Positions 48,215 through 58,549 of a stretch of DNA of 64,000 nt are shown in pieces. The stretch's first letter is position 1, and each line of letters opens with the position of its first letter. A program made the position numbers and the translations under genes. The DNA comes from Endozoicomonas gorgoniicola. GTDB taxonomy: Bacteria; Pseudomonadota; Gammaproteobacteria; Pseudomonadales; Endozoicomonadaceae. A model generated the notes under the pieces. It saw only the letters and a program-made list of their open reading frames with translations, was not told the DNA's origin and made no database searches. The stretch is from assembly GCF_025562715.2 (NCBI RefSeq), contig NZ_JAPFCC010000001.1, positions 3,056,501 through 3,120,500 of the forward strand, read 5' to 3'.

Positions 48215-48744
48215 GCTGGTCAAAGGAGTTTGTGGAACTCGATAAAGGTATCCACGATAGAGCATCATTTGACTGTGGTGAAGCTGAACTTAATTTGTTC
48301 ATCCAGACACAAGCAGCAAAACATATGCAGGCAGGTATCAGTCGTACAATGGTTCTGCCTGCATCAAGCCCTTTACCAAATCAAAAAATACCAGTTTGTG
48401 CATTTTATAGCATTGTGCCAAGTTCCATCTGCCGAGACACTTTGCCCAAAGCTTTAGCCAAGAAATTACCCCGTTATCCTATCCCTGTATTTCTGATCGC
48501 TCAGCTTGCTGTACATCGAGAATTCCACGGAGAGGGGCTTGGGAAAATTTGCTTAATAAATGCCTTGAAGTATTTGTGGGAAATCAACTCCCATATGCGT
48601 GCATACGCGATAATCGTTGACTGCCTAACGGACTCAGCAGAACGATTCTATGCAAAATATGGTTTTGAAGTATTGTGTGAACATAATGGTAGAGTTCGCA
48701 TGTTTCTTCCTATGAAAACAGTAGCCCAGCTGTTTGGTCCGTAG
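48211..48744 (+). CDS. GNAT-family acetyltransferase toxin (TacT/AtaT type)
   Basis: 177 residues from GTG 48211. GNAT toxin features: DRASFDCGEAELNLFIQTQA at the N-terminus, IPVFLIAQLAVHREFHGEGL with the acetyl-CoA loop following (GKICLINALKYLW), and AERFYAKYGFEVL near the C-terminus. Members acetylate aminoacyl-tRNA to block translation; which tRNA is unknown here. Cytoplasmic, paired with the DUF1778 antitoxin. Confidence 0.93.
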   Translation: MSWSKEFVELDKGIHDRASFDCGEAELNLFIQTQAAKHMQAGISRTMVLPASSPLPNQKIPVCAFYSIVPSSICRDTLPKALAKKLPRYPIPVFLIAQLAVHREFHGEGLGKICLINALKYLWEINSHMRAYAIIVDCLTDSAERFYAKYGFEVLCEHNGRVRMFLPMKTVAQLFGP

Positions 48745-48914
48745 CCAACCGCAAATGTAAATCGGGTAGCCGGAGGTCTCTAACCTCCAGCCCCCACATC
48801 ACACCGGCGTGCGGGTCCGCACCGGGCGATTCACCGAGGGTGGTGAAACCTGATCCACAAGTCTTTCAGGGAAACAAGCCCGAGTTTACTGAGAAAACTG
48901 TCGTTTAATGCTAA

Positions 48915-50634
48915 CCCGGATATTTCATAAAAAGAGGCAAGTTCCGCCCAATCACTTGATATAATTGGGTCGACCAAAAAAATGCTTCGGAAGAAGCAAA
49001 CCGGAACTTGCCATGAACAAATTTACACAAGAACAGCTTCGTTTTCACCCCTCCAACGGAAAAACTATCCGGGCAGACTTCAATGGCGGAGAATTATCCT
49101 CTGATTTTGGCGCCCTGATGCTACGTGAAACAATGCTTCACAGCGGTATCATATCCAGGCTGACTGACGGCATTGACGATAAACGTCATCAATCCTACAT
49201 CGACCACACCCTGCAAGAACTCATTGCCCAAAGAGTTTTGCAAATGGCCTGTGGTTATGAAGATGCAAACGACAGCAACCATCTGCGTAAAGACCCAATC
49301 TTTAAGCTTGCCAATGGAAGAAACCCACTGGACGATGATAACCATCTGGCTTCCGCTCCAACGTATACAAGGCTTGGTCGGTCCATGACCAAACGGGATA
49401 TTTATAATATGACCAAAGCACTGGCTGATCACTTCATCAGCAGTTATGAATACCCGCCATTAGCCATCATTATCGACCTGGATCATACGCCTGCTATCAC
49501 CCATGGCGGCCAGCAGATGAACCTGTTCAACGCCAAATATCAAGACTACTGTTACTTGCCCTTAATGATCTTTGAGGGGCTCAGCGGCAAGCTGATCACT
49601 TCGATCCTGCGTCCTGGAAAAACACCCACAGGCCGAGAGAATGCAGCTATTCTCCAGCGCCTCATTAAGCTGATCCGTACAAGATGGCCGAAAACCCATT
49701 TACTGGTTCGTGGGGATAGCCACTTTGCCCAACCAGAGTTAATGCAGGTTGTTCAGGATGACCCTCACTCCGACTACGTGCTGGGAAAAGGCGCAGGACA
49801 CAAGACGGCCTTGCGACCTAAAGCCAAAGAGTTGCTGGATGAAGCGCGGAAAGCTCTCGACGTTAAAACCGGGCTGGCAAAACTGAACAACATGCCAGAG
49901 CCTGAGCGACTCAGGCTCTACGGAGAAACGGACTATCAGGCAAAAAGCTGGAAAGGGCTGGACACCCGGATAATCTATAAGGCAGAGGTCAACCAGAAAG
50001 GCGACAATCCCCGCTTTATTGTGACTTCGATGATGGAGGCTTCCCCCGAGGAAATATATGAAGACCTTTATTGTCCCAGAGGGCAGGATGAGAACTTCAT
50101 TAAGCATCTGAAAAGTGATTTGTCCGGTGATCGCTTGTCAGATCAAGGCTTTCTGGCAAATCACCTGAGAATGTTTTACGCCTGCGCTGCTTATGTTCTT
50201 CACTATGAGCTGAGAACCAAGGCACTGAAAGGTACGGAGCTGGAAAAGGCACAGCCATCAACCGTGATCACAAAACTTTGTAAGGTCGCGGTTAAAGTGG
50301 TTGAGTATAAAGACCGAATCAAACTTCACTTGCCCCGCAGCTGTCCAATAAAAGGGCTTTTGCAGCATATAACCGAAGTCTTTTATTCAATGCCGCTGCC
50401 TCGACCGGGATAGTCAGCTTCATAAACTCAATCAGAATAAAATAGCGACCAACAGAAAGAGTGTTGGGGAATTCTGTTGTCCTGAAAAAGCAGGTGCTGA
50501 TCAAAAAACATCCGAATTAATGGTGAGTTCGGGTTGTAATACCTTTTTCATGGACAGTAGAGCAACAGACCTCCGAAAAAATCAGAATGGGATGTTTTTT
50601 CCGGAACTTGTTGCTCATTTATGAAATATTCGGG
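48915..50634 (+). mobile_element. IS1380-family element copy B
   Basis: 1720 bp, ends CCCGGATATTTCATAAA / TTTATGAAATATTCGGG, 4-bp duplication CTAA (48911-48914, 50635-50638). Confidence 0.9.
49013..50413 (+). CDS. IS1380-family transposase
   Basis: 466 residues from ATG 49013 (MNKFTQEQLRF). Nearly identical to the copy at 6693-8093 (ADFNGG for ADSNGG, IFKLANG for IFELANG, RLGRSM for RLGQSM). Intact. Confidence 0.9.
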   Translation: MNKFTQEQLRFHPSNGKTIRADFNGGELSSDFGALMLRETMLHSGIISRLTDGIDDKRHQSYIDHTLQELIAQRVLQMACGYEDANDSNHLRKDPIFKLANGRNPLDDDNHLASAPTYTRLGRSMTKRDIYNMTKALADHFISSYEYPPLAIIIDLDHTPAITHGGQQMNLFNAKYQDYCYLPLMIFEGLSGKLITSILRPGKTPTGRENAAILQRLIKLIRTRWPKTHLLVRGDSHFAQPELMQVVQDDPHSDYVLGKGAGHKTALRPKAKELLDEARKALDVKTGLAKLNNMPEPERLRLYGETDYQAKSWKGLDTRIIYKAEVNQKGDNPRFIVTSMMEASPEEIYEDLYCPRGQDENFIKHLKSDLSGDRLSDQGFLANHLRMFYACAAYVLHYELRTKALKGTELEKAQPSTVITKLCKVAVKVVEYKDRIKLHLPRSCPIKGLLQHITEVFYSMPLPRPG

Positions 50635-52520
50635 CTAACTGTGCCGCATAGGTTTTGCTTAGCCGGTAATACCCTTTGCTACTGGCTGCAATCGAGGCGG
50701 CCTTGATGTGATCAACACCTAACCTGATCAAATTTCTGTAACGGGTTTTCGGCTTTCGCCATTGTTTGATAAAACAACAGCGAATCCGCCGACGTATCCA
50801 TTGATCCAGTCGCGGTATAGGACTGTAATATTCGGTTATCCTGAAATAACCCATCCAGCCCCGGATATATTCGGCCAGCTTCTTCAAGCGATATTCCATC
50901 GATACTCCCCAGCTTCGGCTGGTGAGTTTCAGGATTTTTCGCCTGAAGCGGTTCAGACTCTTCTCCGACCAGCGGATTCGCTTCCCTGTGAAGGTAAAAC
51001 TCAGGAACTCAGCTTCGGTAGCTTTCACCACCTTGCTCTTTGTCGGGTTTATCCTCAGTTTCAGCTTGCGCTCAAGGTAACGTGTGATGCTTTCCATCAC
51101 TCGCTCCCCGGCTCGCTGGCTGCCAACGAGGATCACAAAGTCATCGCAGTAGCGTGCGAAGCAATGCCCCCGGTACTCCAGTTCCTTGTCCAGGTCATCG
51201 AGAAGGACATTCGACAGCAGCGGTGAAAGTGGACCGCCTTGTGGCATACCTACCCGGGTTGGGTAGCATTGCCCATCAACCATGACGCCAGCACGAAGGT
51301 AGCGGCCAATCAGCTTCAACAGACGCTTGTCGTGAATCTTTCGAGAGACTCTCGACATAAGAACATCATGGCTGACCGTATCAAAGAATTTACTCAGATC
51401 AACATCAACCGCCTGATGCAGCCCCTGCTTAATGTATCGATTAACCTGTTGTACAGCGTCTTGTGCAGACCTTCCCGGTCTGTAACCGAAGCTGCTGGGA
51501 GAGAAGTCAGGATCAAAGATGGGTGATAATACCTGCACAATGGCCTGTTGTATCACTCGATCCATGACTGTCGGGATGCCCAGCAACCGTTCTCCACCAT
51601 CGGGCTTTTCTATAACAGCCCGAAGGACGGGAGATGGTCTGTAAGTCCCATTGAGTAAGGCTTGGCGCGCTGAAGGCCAGTGCTGACGGGCAAAGTCAGG
51701 ATAGGCTTTAATGGTGATCCCATCTATTCCGGGAGCCCCTTTGTTACTTCTGACTTGTTTCCATGCTTTCAGCAAATTGGCAGGTTCCAGTGCGCAACTC
51801 AGTAGATCGTGGTTCAAAGCTGGTTAAAGATTCTTTCGCCAACTCCAGTGAGTCGCCGGACGGCTGCACTGTGTTGAGGGAATCAGTCTCCTCTTTTCGT
51901 CGGTGTTCAGTCCTTCGTTGACGACTTCCAATCGGATTAACGACTTCTGTCGAACAACTACTATGACGTCTGCTGACTTCTGTTCAATCACCACACAGAA
52001 TTACTTCTGCAGGCGCTATTGGTGGTCATCGGGTTTGCTCGAACAGGGTGATGAACCCTGTCCGCCGAGCCTGTTGTAACCAGTGGCTGAGAACTGGGAT
52101 TGACCAATCGCATGTTGAACAGACCTCCCCGGATAAGAGCATGAACTTTCAGTACACAACCGCCGCATTTACCGTATCTCTCAAACCAGAGGGCTTTGTG
52201 ATCCTTGGCTCACTCGCCCACGAGACTCGGCCTTGTATACGATTTCTGTCCGTCGGCTCGCACTTTTGCAGTCAGACTGCCTCCGCACAACCCCTCGTGA
52301 GATTGCACTTGCCTTAAGCTAGTGGTTATCATCGGTGGGCTTATTCGGCTCCAGATCCGATGCTGGTTTACCCACAGGGGACTTTCACCCCATAAGTTCA
52401 TGCCCATGCCGGGCGTACCAAATGGTTCCAGTTCGTTCGCTACGCTCACCCGACCGCCTTCGGCGGCGGCTGAACCAGGCGTTAGGCTTCTATGAAACAA
52501 ATCACTTAAAAAGTAAAATA

Positions 52521-53120
52521 ATGAAACCAGTGGAAATTGGAAAAGCATATGATCAAATTACTCACTTATGGGAAAGTGAAAAGTTCAATAGGTCTAATGG
52601 GATAGAACAGCATAAAAAAGCAATTTCTTTTGCTCCAAATACTGGAAAAGCATTGGATATAGCTTGTGGATGTACAGGTAGATTTATTGATCTGCTAATT
52701 GATAGTGGTTTTACTCCTGAAGGTGTAGATATATCAAGCAAAAAGGTCTTGCTTGCTAAAAAAACACATCCTGACATTCAGTTTTATAATAAAGATATCT
52801 GCTCTTGGTCTATACCGAAAAAGTATAGTTTCATTACAGCATGGGATAGTATTTGGCATATACCATTGGAAGAACAGAAAAATGTTCTTACAAAAATTGT
52901 CAACAGTTTAAATAAAGGGGGGATTTTCATTTTCTCTTTTGGTGGTACAGATGAGCCTGGAGATCACACAGACAGTTTTATGGGGCCAGAGGTTTACTAT
53001 TCTTCTTTAGGTACTAATGGTTTCTTATCATTGCTCATTGAACTCGGTTGTATTTGCAAACATCTTGAGTTTGATCAGCACCCAGAATTCCACACATATA
53101 TGATCGTGCAAAAAGCCTAA
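52521..53120 (+). CDS. Class I SAM-dependent methyltransferase
   Basis: 199 residues from ATG 52521. Motif I is ALDIACGCTGRFIDLLIDSG, motif II region GVDISSKKVLLAKKTHP, then FITAWDSIWHIPLEEQKNVL and LNKGGIFIFSFGGTDEPGDH, the layout of Methyltransf_11/25-type enzymes acting on small molecules. Substrate unknown. AT-rich compared with the surrounding elements. Sense orientation, 33 nt from the R' box upstream, and the TAA stop (53118-53120) overlaps the R'' box of attC 22. Confidence 0.87.
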   Translation: MKPVEIGKAYDQITHLWESEKFNRSNGIEQHKKAISFAPNTGKALDIACGCTGRFIDLLIDSGFTPEGVDISSKKVLLAKKTHPDIQFYNKDICSWSIPKKYSFITAWDSIWHIPLEEQKNVLTKIVNSLNKGGIFIFSFGGTDEPGDHTDSFMGPEVYYSSLGTNGFLSLLIELGCICKHLEFDQHPEFHTYMIVQKA

Positions 53121-55055
53121 ATCGGGTAGCCGGAGGTCTCTAACCTCCAGCCCCCACATCACACCGGCGTGCGGGTCCGCACCGGGCGATTCACCGAGGG
53201 TGGTGAAACCTGATCCACAAGTCTTTCAGGGAAACAAGCCCGAGTTTACTGAGAAAACTGTCGTTTAATGCTAACTGTGCCGCATAGGTTTTGCTTAGCC
53301 GGTAATACCCTTTGCTACTGGCTGCAATCGAGGCGGCCTTGATGTGATCAACACCTAACCTGATCAAATTTCTGTAACGGGTTTTCGGCTTTCGCCATTG
53401 TTTGATAAAACAACAGCGAATCCGCCGACGTATCCATTGATCCAGTCGCGGTATAGGACTGTAATATTCGGTTATCCTGAAATAACCCATCCAGCCCCGG
53501 ATATATTCGGCCAGCTTCTTCAAGCGATATTCCATCGATACTCCCCAGCTTCGGCTGGTGAGTTTCAGGATTTTTTCGCCTGAAGCGGTTCAGACTCTTC
53601 TCCGACCAGCGGATTCGCTTCCCTGTGAAGGTAAAACTCAGGAACTCAGCTTCGGTAGCTTTCACCACCTTGCTCTTTGTCGGGTTTATCCTCAGTTTCA
53701 GCTTGCGCTCAAGGTAACGTGTGATGCTTTCCATCACTCGCTCCCCGGCTCGCTGGCTGCCAACGAGGATCACAAAGTCATCGCAGTAGCGTGCGAAGCA
53801 ATGCCCCCGGTACTCCAGTTCCTTGTCCAGGTCATCGAGAAGGACATTCGACAGCAGCGGTGAAAGTGGACCGCCTTGTGGCATACCTACCCGGGTTGGG
53901 TAGCATTGCCCATCAACCATGACGCCAGCACGAAGGTAGCGGCCAATCAGCTTCAACAGACGCTTGTCGTGAATCTTTCGAGAGACTCTCGACATAAGAA
54001 CATCATGGCTGACCGTATCAAAGAATTTACTCAGATCAACATCAACCGCCTGATGCAGCCCCTGCTTAATGTATCGATTAACCTGTTGTACAGCGTCTTG
54101 TGCAGACCTTCCCGGTCTGTAACCGAAGCTGCTGGGAGAGAAGTCAGGATCAAAGATGGGTGATAATACCTGCACAATGGCCTGTTGTATCACTCGATCC
54201 ATGACTGTCGGGATGCCCAGCAACCGTTCTCCACCATCGGGCTTTTCTATAACAGCCCGAAGGACGGGAGATGGTCTGTAAGTCCCATTGAGTAAGGCTT
54301 GGCGCGCTGAAGGCCAGTGCTGACGGGCAAAGTCAGGATAGGCTTTAATGGTGATCCCATCTATTCCGGGAGCCCCTTTGTTACTTCTGACTTGTTTCCA
54401 TGCTTTCAGCAAATTGGCAGGTTCCAGTGCGCAACTCAGTAGATCGTGGTTCAAAGCTGGTTAAAGATTCTTTCGCCAACTCCAGTGAGTCGCCGGACGG
54501 CTGCACTGTGTTGAGGGAATCAGTCTCCTCTTTTCGTCGGTGTTCAGTCCTTCGTTGACGACTTCCAATCGGATTAACGACTTCTGTCGAACAACTACTA
54601 TGACGTCTGCTGACTTCTGTTCAATCACCACACAGAATTACTTCTGCAGGCGCTATTGGTGGTCATCGGGTTTGCTCGAACAGGGTGATGAACCCTGTCC
54701 GCCGAGCCTGTTGTAACCAGTGGCTGAGAACTGGGATTGACCAATCGCATGTTGAACAGACCTCCCCGGATAAGAGCATGAACTTTCAGTACACAACCGC
54801 CGCATTTACCGTATCTCTCAAACCAGAGGGCTTTGTGATCCTTGGCTCACTCGCCCACGAGACTCGGCCTTGTATACGATTTCTGTCCGTCGGCTCGCAC
54901 TTTTGCAGTCAGACTGCCTCCGCACAACCCCTCGTGAGATTGCACTTGCCTTAAGCTAGTGGTTATCATCGGTGGGCTTATTCGGCTCCAGATCCGATGC
55001 TGGTTTACCCACAGGGGACTTTCACCCCATAAGTTCATGCCCATGCCGGGCGTAC
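53121..55055 (-). mobile_element. Group IIC-attC intron, copy 8 (RT frameshifted)
   Basis: 1935 bp with the same extra base as copy 5. Confidence 0.92.
53191..54454 (-). pseudogene. Group II intron reverse transcriptase, frameshifted
   Basis: Same single-base insertion as copy 5, after about residue 306; translations of both broken copies appear identical. Needs RT in trans for mobility. Confidence 0.92.
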
Positions 55056-55126
55056 CAAATGGTTGCAGTTCGTTCGCTTCGCTCACCCGACGTGCCTTCG
55101 GCACGCGGCTGAACCAGGCGTTAGCT

Positions 55127-55278
55127 GTTCCTAAACTTCAGTGTCTTTTCTTCCTTTACAGCAAAAGGCTGTTGTCATTTCACATATCCCTCGAAATCAA
55201 AGCCTGAAACCAGTATTCTCTGGGTGCAAATCTAGCGATTGGAAACTGTCGTATATTTTTCATCCATACCAGCTCTAC
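55127..55278 (+). other. Coding-poor cassette remnant, family B-like
   Basis: Reverse-complement similarity to about 18450-18603 (AGCTGTTCCTAAACTTCAGT, AAATCAAAGCCTGAAACCAG in diverged form). Cut by the IS4 element at 55279. Nothing coding seen. Confidence 0.55.
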
Positions 55279-56352
55279 CTATGTACGGGACAAAACATTT
55301 AACAGCTCCTGAAATGCAATCTGATCATTTTTTGCGCATTTGTTTTTAAGTACTCGTCTGAGCATGTCAAGCCCCAGTCTGAACAGACTTTTTGCTGGTC
55401 TGTTATGTTTATTCAGTGGGAGCTGATTAGCCTCACCGTAATGCCAGTGCCCCACAAGCAGACACCACGCGAACGCAATGGCGAGGAGTCCCATAAGTTT
55501 GTCCATGCGGTCGTGCTTCGTCATATGTGTAGACTCCATATCGAACCCACGACTTTTCAAACAACCAAACAGCGTTTCTATATCCCAGCGTTTGTAATAG
55601 TCCTCGATCATGCCGTCCGGCTTTTCAGTAGCCACAACTATGAGCAACCCTTTCAAGGTGCGGTGCGCAGCAATGTAAAGCGGTACTCCCGCCACTTTTT
55701 TTCTGGTATGCCAAGTGACGGTTTGATTAAACTTCACACTACGGCAAAGCTTCCCCGCTGTGGTTTTGCGATTGTCATGCTCTACTGCGACATCACCTTT
55801 TATACGGAGGCGACACAATATTTTCTTCTGTCGCAACCACTCAAACCAGTCATGACCTATGAACTCACGATCAGCCAGAAGGTTGTCAATTTTTTCCGCC
55901 GGAATAATCTTCAAAACCCGCTCTATCAAGGCAATGCGTTCATCTGTATTGGAGTTGCCACCACGTTTGTCCAGACACTCCCAGACAATGGGTATAGAGT
56001 TTCCTTGCCAGGAAATAGAGACCACCAGATAGTTCACATCCTTAGAGCCATGCTTCCAATTGGTTCTGTCCATGCATAGCGTATAGCGATCCATATCGAG
56101 GCAGCTCAGGATAAATTCCCCCAACTGCTCATAGCTGTATTCGTAACCAGCAAAGAACCGTTTGATGCGTCGATAACTGGATTCGGCATCGGCTTCAGAC
56201 TGGAACTCTTCGGCTACTCGGTAGAGATTAGTAGAACGGGCGCGTATCAAAGATAGAACAAATTGTGAGATGAAGTTGATTCGGGCTTGATGCAGGGGTA
56301 AATGAGCCTTAAGCTTCTCGGCTAATGAGCTGACTTCTTCCATGTACGACAA
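55279..56352 (-). CDS. IS4-family transposase
   Basis: 357 residues, identical to the copy at 33801-34874; intact. Confidence 0.9.
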   Translation of the reverse strand: MSYMEEVSSLAEKLKAHLPLHQARINFISQFVLSLIRARSTNLYRVAEEFQSEADAESSYRRIKRFFAGYEYSYEQLGEFILSCLDMDRYTLCMDRTNWKHGSKDVNYLVVSISWQGNSIPIVWECLDKRGGNSNTDERIALIERVLKIIPAEKIDNLLADREFIGHDWFEWLRQKKILCRLRIKGDVAVEHDNRKTTAGKLCRSVKFNQTVTWHTRKKVAGVPLYIAAHRTLKGLLIVVATEKPDGMIEDYYKRWDIETLFGCLKSRGFDMESTHMTKHDRMDKLMGLLAIAFAWCLLVGHWHYGEANQLPLNKHNRPAKSLFRLGLDMLRRVLKNKCAKNDQIAFQELLNVLSRT

Positions 56353-56463
56353 CGGTAAACTTTACGGAGTTGAGAGACCGGATAGGTTACCTGATGGAAA
56401 GGTCAGCTCATACCCTCCAGACCCGATAAATCAAGAGTTTATAATTTTTTGTCCCGTACATAG
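55279..56463 (-). mobile_element. IS4-family element copy B
   Basis: 1185 bp, same ends as copy A, but flanks (CAGCTCTAC left, CCAGGCGTT right) do not match: no 9-bp duplication. Confidence 0.9.
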
Positions 56464-56476
56464 CCAGGCGTTATAA
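56464..56476 (+). other. attC remnant 23 (R' end only)
   Basis: CCAGGCGTTATAA is the last 13 bases of a long-form attC; the rest is missing and replaced by the IS4 end, indicating a deletion or rearrangement at the IS4 left of this point. Confidence 0.75.
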
Positions 56477-56705
56477 CCCTTAAGCTAACTTTTAAATATA
56501 ATGTTAATTATTGTTTATACTTTTTAGATAAGTTGAATTTGCGGGTAAAAGTATGAATAATAAAAAATTAATCGAATGGTTTGATAAAGCTTTACATGTT
56601 TATGATGGAAGGTGGATTAGTCTAGCTAAGACGAAAGTAAATGCATGGAAATATTTAGGTAACAAGGATCAACAAGAAAAAGATTTCAATAACATACTAA
56701 ATTTA

Positions 56706-58496
56706 GTAACTGCTCATATTCCATTGGCAAGAACCGTTTCCTGATAGCCTGATGCCTTCAGGATGAGATGCCCCAGCTGCGGAATCAGATTGGTTCCAGT
56801 CAGCCTGTCCCTGAGATAGTTGGCAAAGGACACCCCGTGTTGTTTACAGGTCTTTTTCAAACTGGCAAAGGTGTCGCGGCATTTCCTCCCAAGTTTACTC
56901 CGGGTACCACCGCTAACCTTTCGCCGTTTCACATACTCTCTGATCTGCCTCTCGCTCAGGTTGTTGTGCAGTGGCAGCCACGGATACTCAAGAACCAATA
57001 ACAGCTCTTCCCTGACAACCATCAGTTTGCCCAACTCAGCCTGCAAGGCAGGGTAGTCAACCCGCTGTGTTACCCAACGATCAAACTCCTGGTAGAGCTT
57101 CTGTTTCTCCTTGTCCGTTGGTTTTTTCTGGTAGGCCTCAATGTCGTCGTAGAGGCACCAGTACTGATCCTGCACGGTGTCACGGGCGGCTCGTTCCAGG
57201 TCATTGGCCGGTATCAGCTTGTCCATGTTTCTTCCCGCATGGTACCAACACAGCGAATGCTGAAAGGCTGTATCAAACTGCCGGGCTCCATCGCTATGGA
57301 TAATCAGGTTCTCAAGGCGATGATTGAGCATCAATGCGGCCTTTAAAACACCCTCTGTCGCCCAGCGCCTTTGTTGCGGGGCAGCACAACCAATGCTGTT
57401 AAGGAAGCTCTCCCACTCTTCTTCTGTTGAGAAACGCTTCTCGCCGCATTCGGATAGCGCAGTGATCCACTTCTTCGACACATCAACCTGATTCTCCATG
57501 TAGTCAATGGCAACGTCGTTGAGAAGATAAAGCCGCTGCTGCCCTTGCAGACAGCCCAGGAAATTAATCCTGCTCTTACTGTCGCTGCTATGGAAGTAGG
57601 AAAAATAAGGGTTGCCGATAAACAGGCAGTAGCCGTTTTTTCCTTGGTGGCGAGCACCTGTGTCGTCGGCCTGGAGATAATCAGAGCAAGTCAGCCCTGC
57701 TTCCAGCAATTCTTCTTTTTCCTGGTGGAAAATATCATGGCCTTTCGTCAGGATGTTGCTCAGGGAACCTTCTGATATTGAGCATCCATGGTCGTGCAGC
57801 CAAGATAGCAGTAGTGGCTGTGTCGTACTGCATGAATGATAAAAATCCAGCAGATGGGCTTTCAGGTTGTCGCCAAAACGGTCTTTCACATGATCAGGTA
57901 GCGGGGCTGACACCCCGCCTTCCGGAGTTGTGTAATACTCACGCCTGTAGCGAGTAGTGACAAAACGCAAGTCCAGCTCAGTATGGAAAAAGTCGATATA
58001 GCACTTGAAGCGCCAGTTCTCACCGGGAGCAGCGATTGAACAGATTTCCTCTCGGTCAACAGTCATTGGTGGTGCAGCGGTTTCACCGGCTTCTTGTGAT
58101 CGTGGTCGTTTACTTTTCGGCGGACGATCAGTGTCACTTTTCCCGGCAGCCTGATCAGTGTCTTCCGCAGAAGAGCTGTCTTCCTGATCATCGCCCTTGT
58201 CCGAGACATTAGGCCTGATTTTAGGCTTGCCCTTGTGCTTCTTCAGGTGGCGAATTTCTGCTCGAAGCTGTTCGTTCTCTTCGACCAGCTGTTCGATCTG
58301 AACGCGCTGCCTTTCAATTTGCACAGATTGCTTCTCGACCGTGTCGAGAAGGTTTTTGACGAATGAACGCAACTGTTCATTGTCTGTACTGGAGAATAGT
58401 GAGTCAGGCAGGTGCATACGGTGAAATATACGAAAGATCAGGATAACTTTCTTTGACCTGTAGAGGTTGATTTGCCAGTCAATTTTGAGCAGTTAC
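56706..58496 (-). mobile_element. IS66-family element, single-ORF type, copy B
   Basis: 1791 bp, same ends as copy A, 8-bp duplication TAAATTTA (56698-56705, 58497-58504). Confidence 0.92.
56714..58417 (-). CDS. IS66-family transposase (567 aa)
   Basis: Identical in protein sequence to the copy at 3894-5597; intact DDE motifs and NNLSERQIR. Confidence 0.9.
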   Translation of the reverse strand: MHLPDSLFSSTDNEQLRSFVKNLLDTVEKQSVQIERQRVQIEQLVEENEQLRAEIRHLKKHKGKPKIRPNVSDKGDDQEDSSSAEDTDQAAGKSDTDRPPKSKRPRSQEAGETAAPPMTVDREEICSIAAPGENWRFKCYIDFFHTELDLRFVTTRYRREYYTTPEGGVSAPLPDHVKDRFGDNLKAHLLDFYHSCSTTQPLLLSWLHDHGCSISEGSLSNILTKGHDIFHQEKEELLEAGLTCSDYLQADDTGARHQGKNGYCLFIGNPYFSYFHSSDSKSRINFLGCLQGQQRLYLLNDVAIDYMENQVDVSKKWITALSECGEKRFSTEEEWESFLNSIGCAAPQQRRWATEGVLKAALMLNHRLENLIIHSDGARQFDTAFQHSLCWYHAGRNMDKLIPANDLERAARDTVQDQYWCLYDDIEAYQKKPTDKEKQKLYQEFDRWVTQRVDYPALQAELGKLMVVREELLLVLEYPWLPLHNNLSERQIREYVKRRKVSGGTRSKLGRKCRDTFASLKKTCKQHGVSFANYLRDRLTGTNLIPQLGHLILKASGYQETVLANGI

Positions 58497-58549
58497 TAAA
58501 TTTATGCGATCAAATAATTTCAAATTTTGAAGATTCTTCTTTCCTGAAT

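Larger units (their letters stand above)
48831..51817 (-). pseudogene. Group II intron reverse transcriptase split by IS1380
   Basis: Codons 1 to about 396 are intact (51817 to ~50635) and the last ~24 codons lie beyond the IS1380 element. All RT motifs are retained, so a truncated protein ending in a few element-encoded residues could still be made. Confidence 0.9.
48761..52418 (-). mobile_element. Group IIC-attC intron, copy 7, split by IS1380
   Basis: 3658 bp = 1934 bp intron + 1720 bp IS1380 + 4-bp duplication CTAA. Confidence 0.92.
48754..52487 (+). other. attC site 21, interrupted by group II intron 7
   Basis: R'' ATGTAA at 48755-48760 and 52419-52487; central hairpin is CCGCCTTCGGCGG, R' GTTAGGC. 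Confidence 0.85.
53114..55126 (+). other. attC site 22, interrupted by group II intron 8
   Basis: R'' GCCTAA at 53115-53120 and 55056-55126, long form, R' GTTAGCT. Confidence 0.87.

Noticed and set aside
670..56476. CRISPR-like array of regularly repeated palindromes
   Set aside because: Repeats are 57-87 bp, separated by gene-sized segments, with core/inverse-core pairing: attC sites, and no cas genes are seen.
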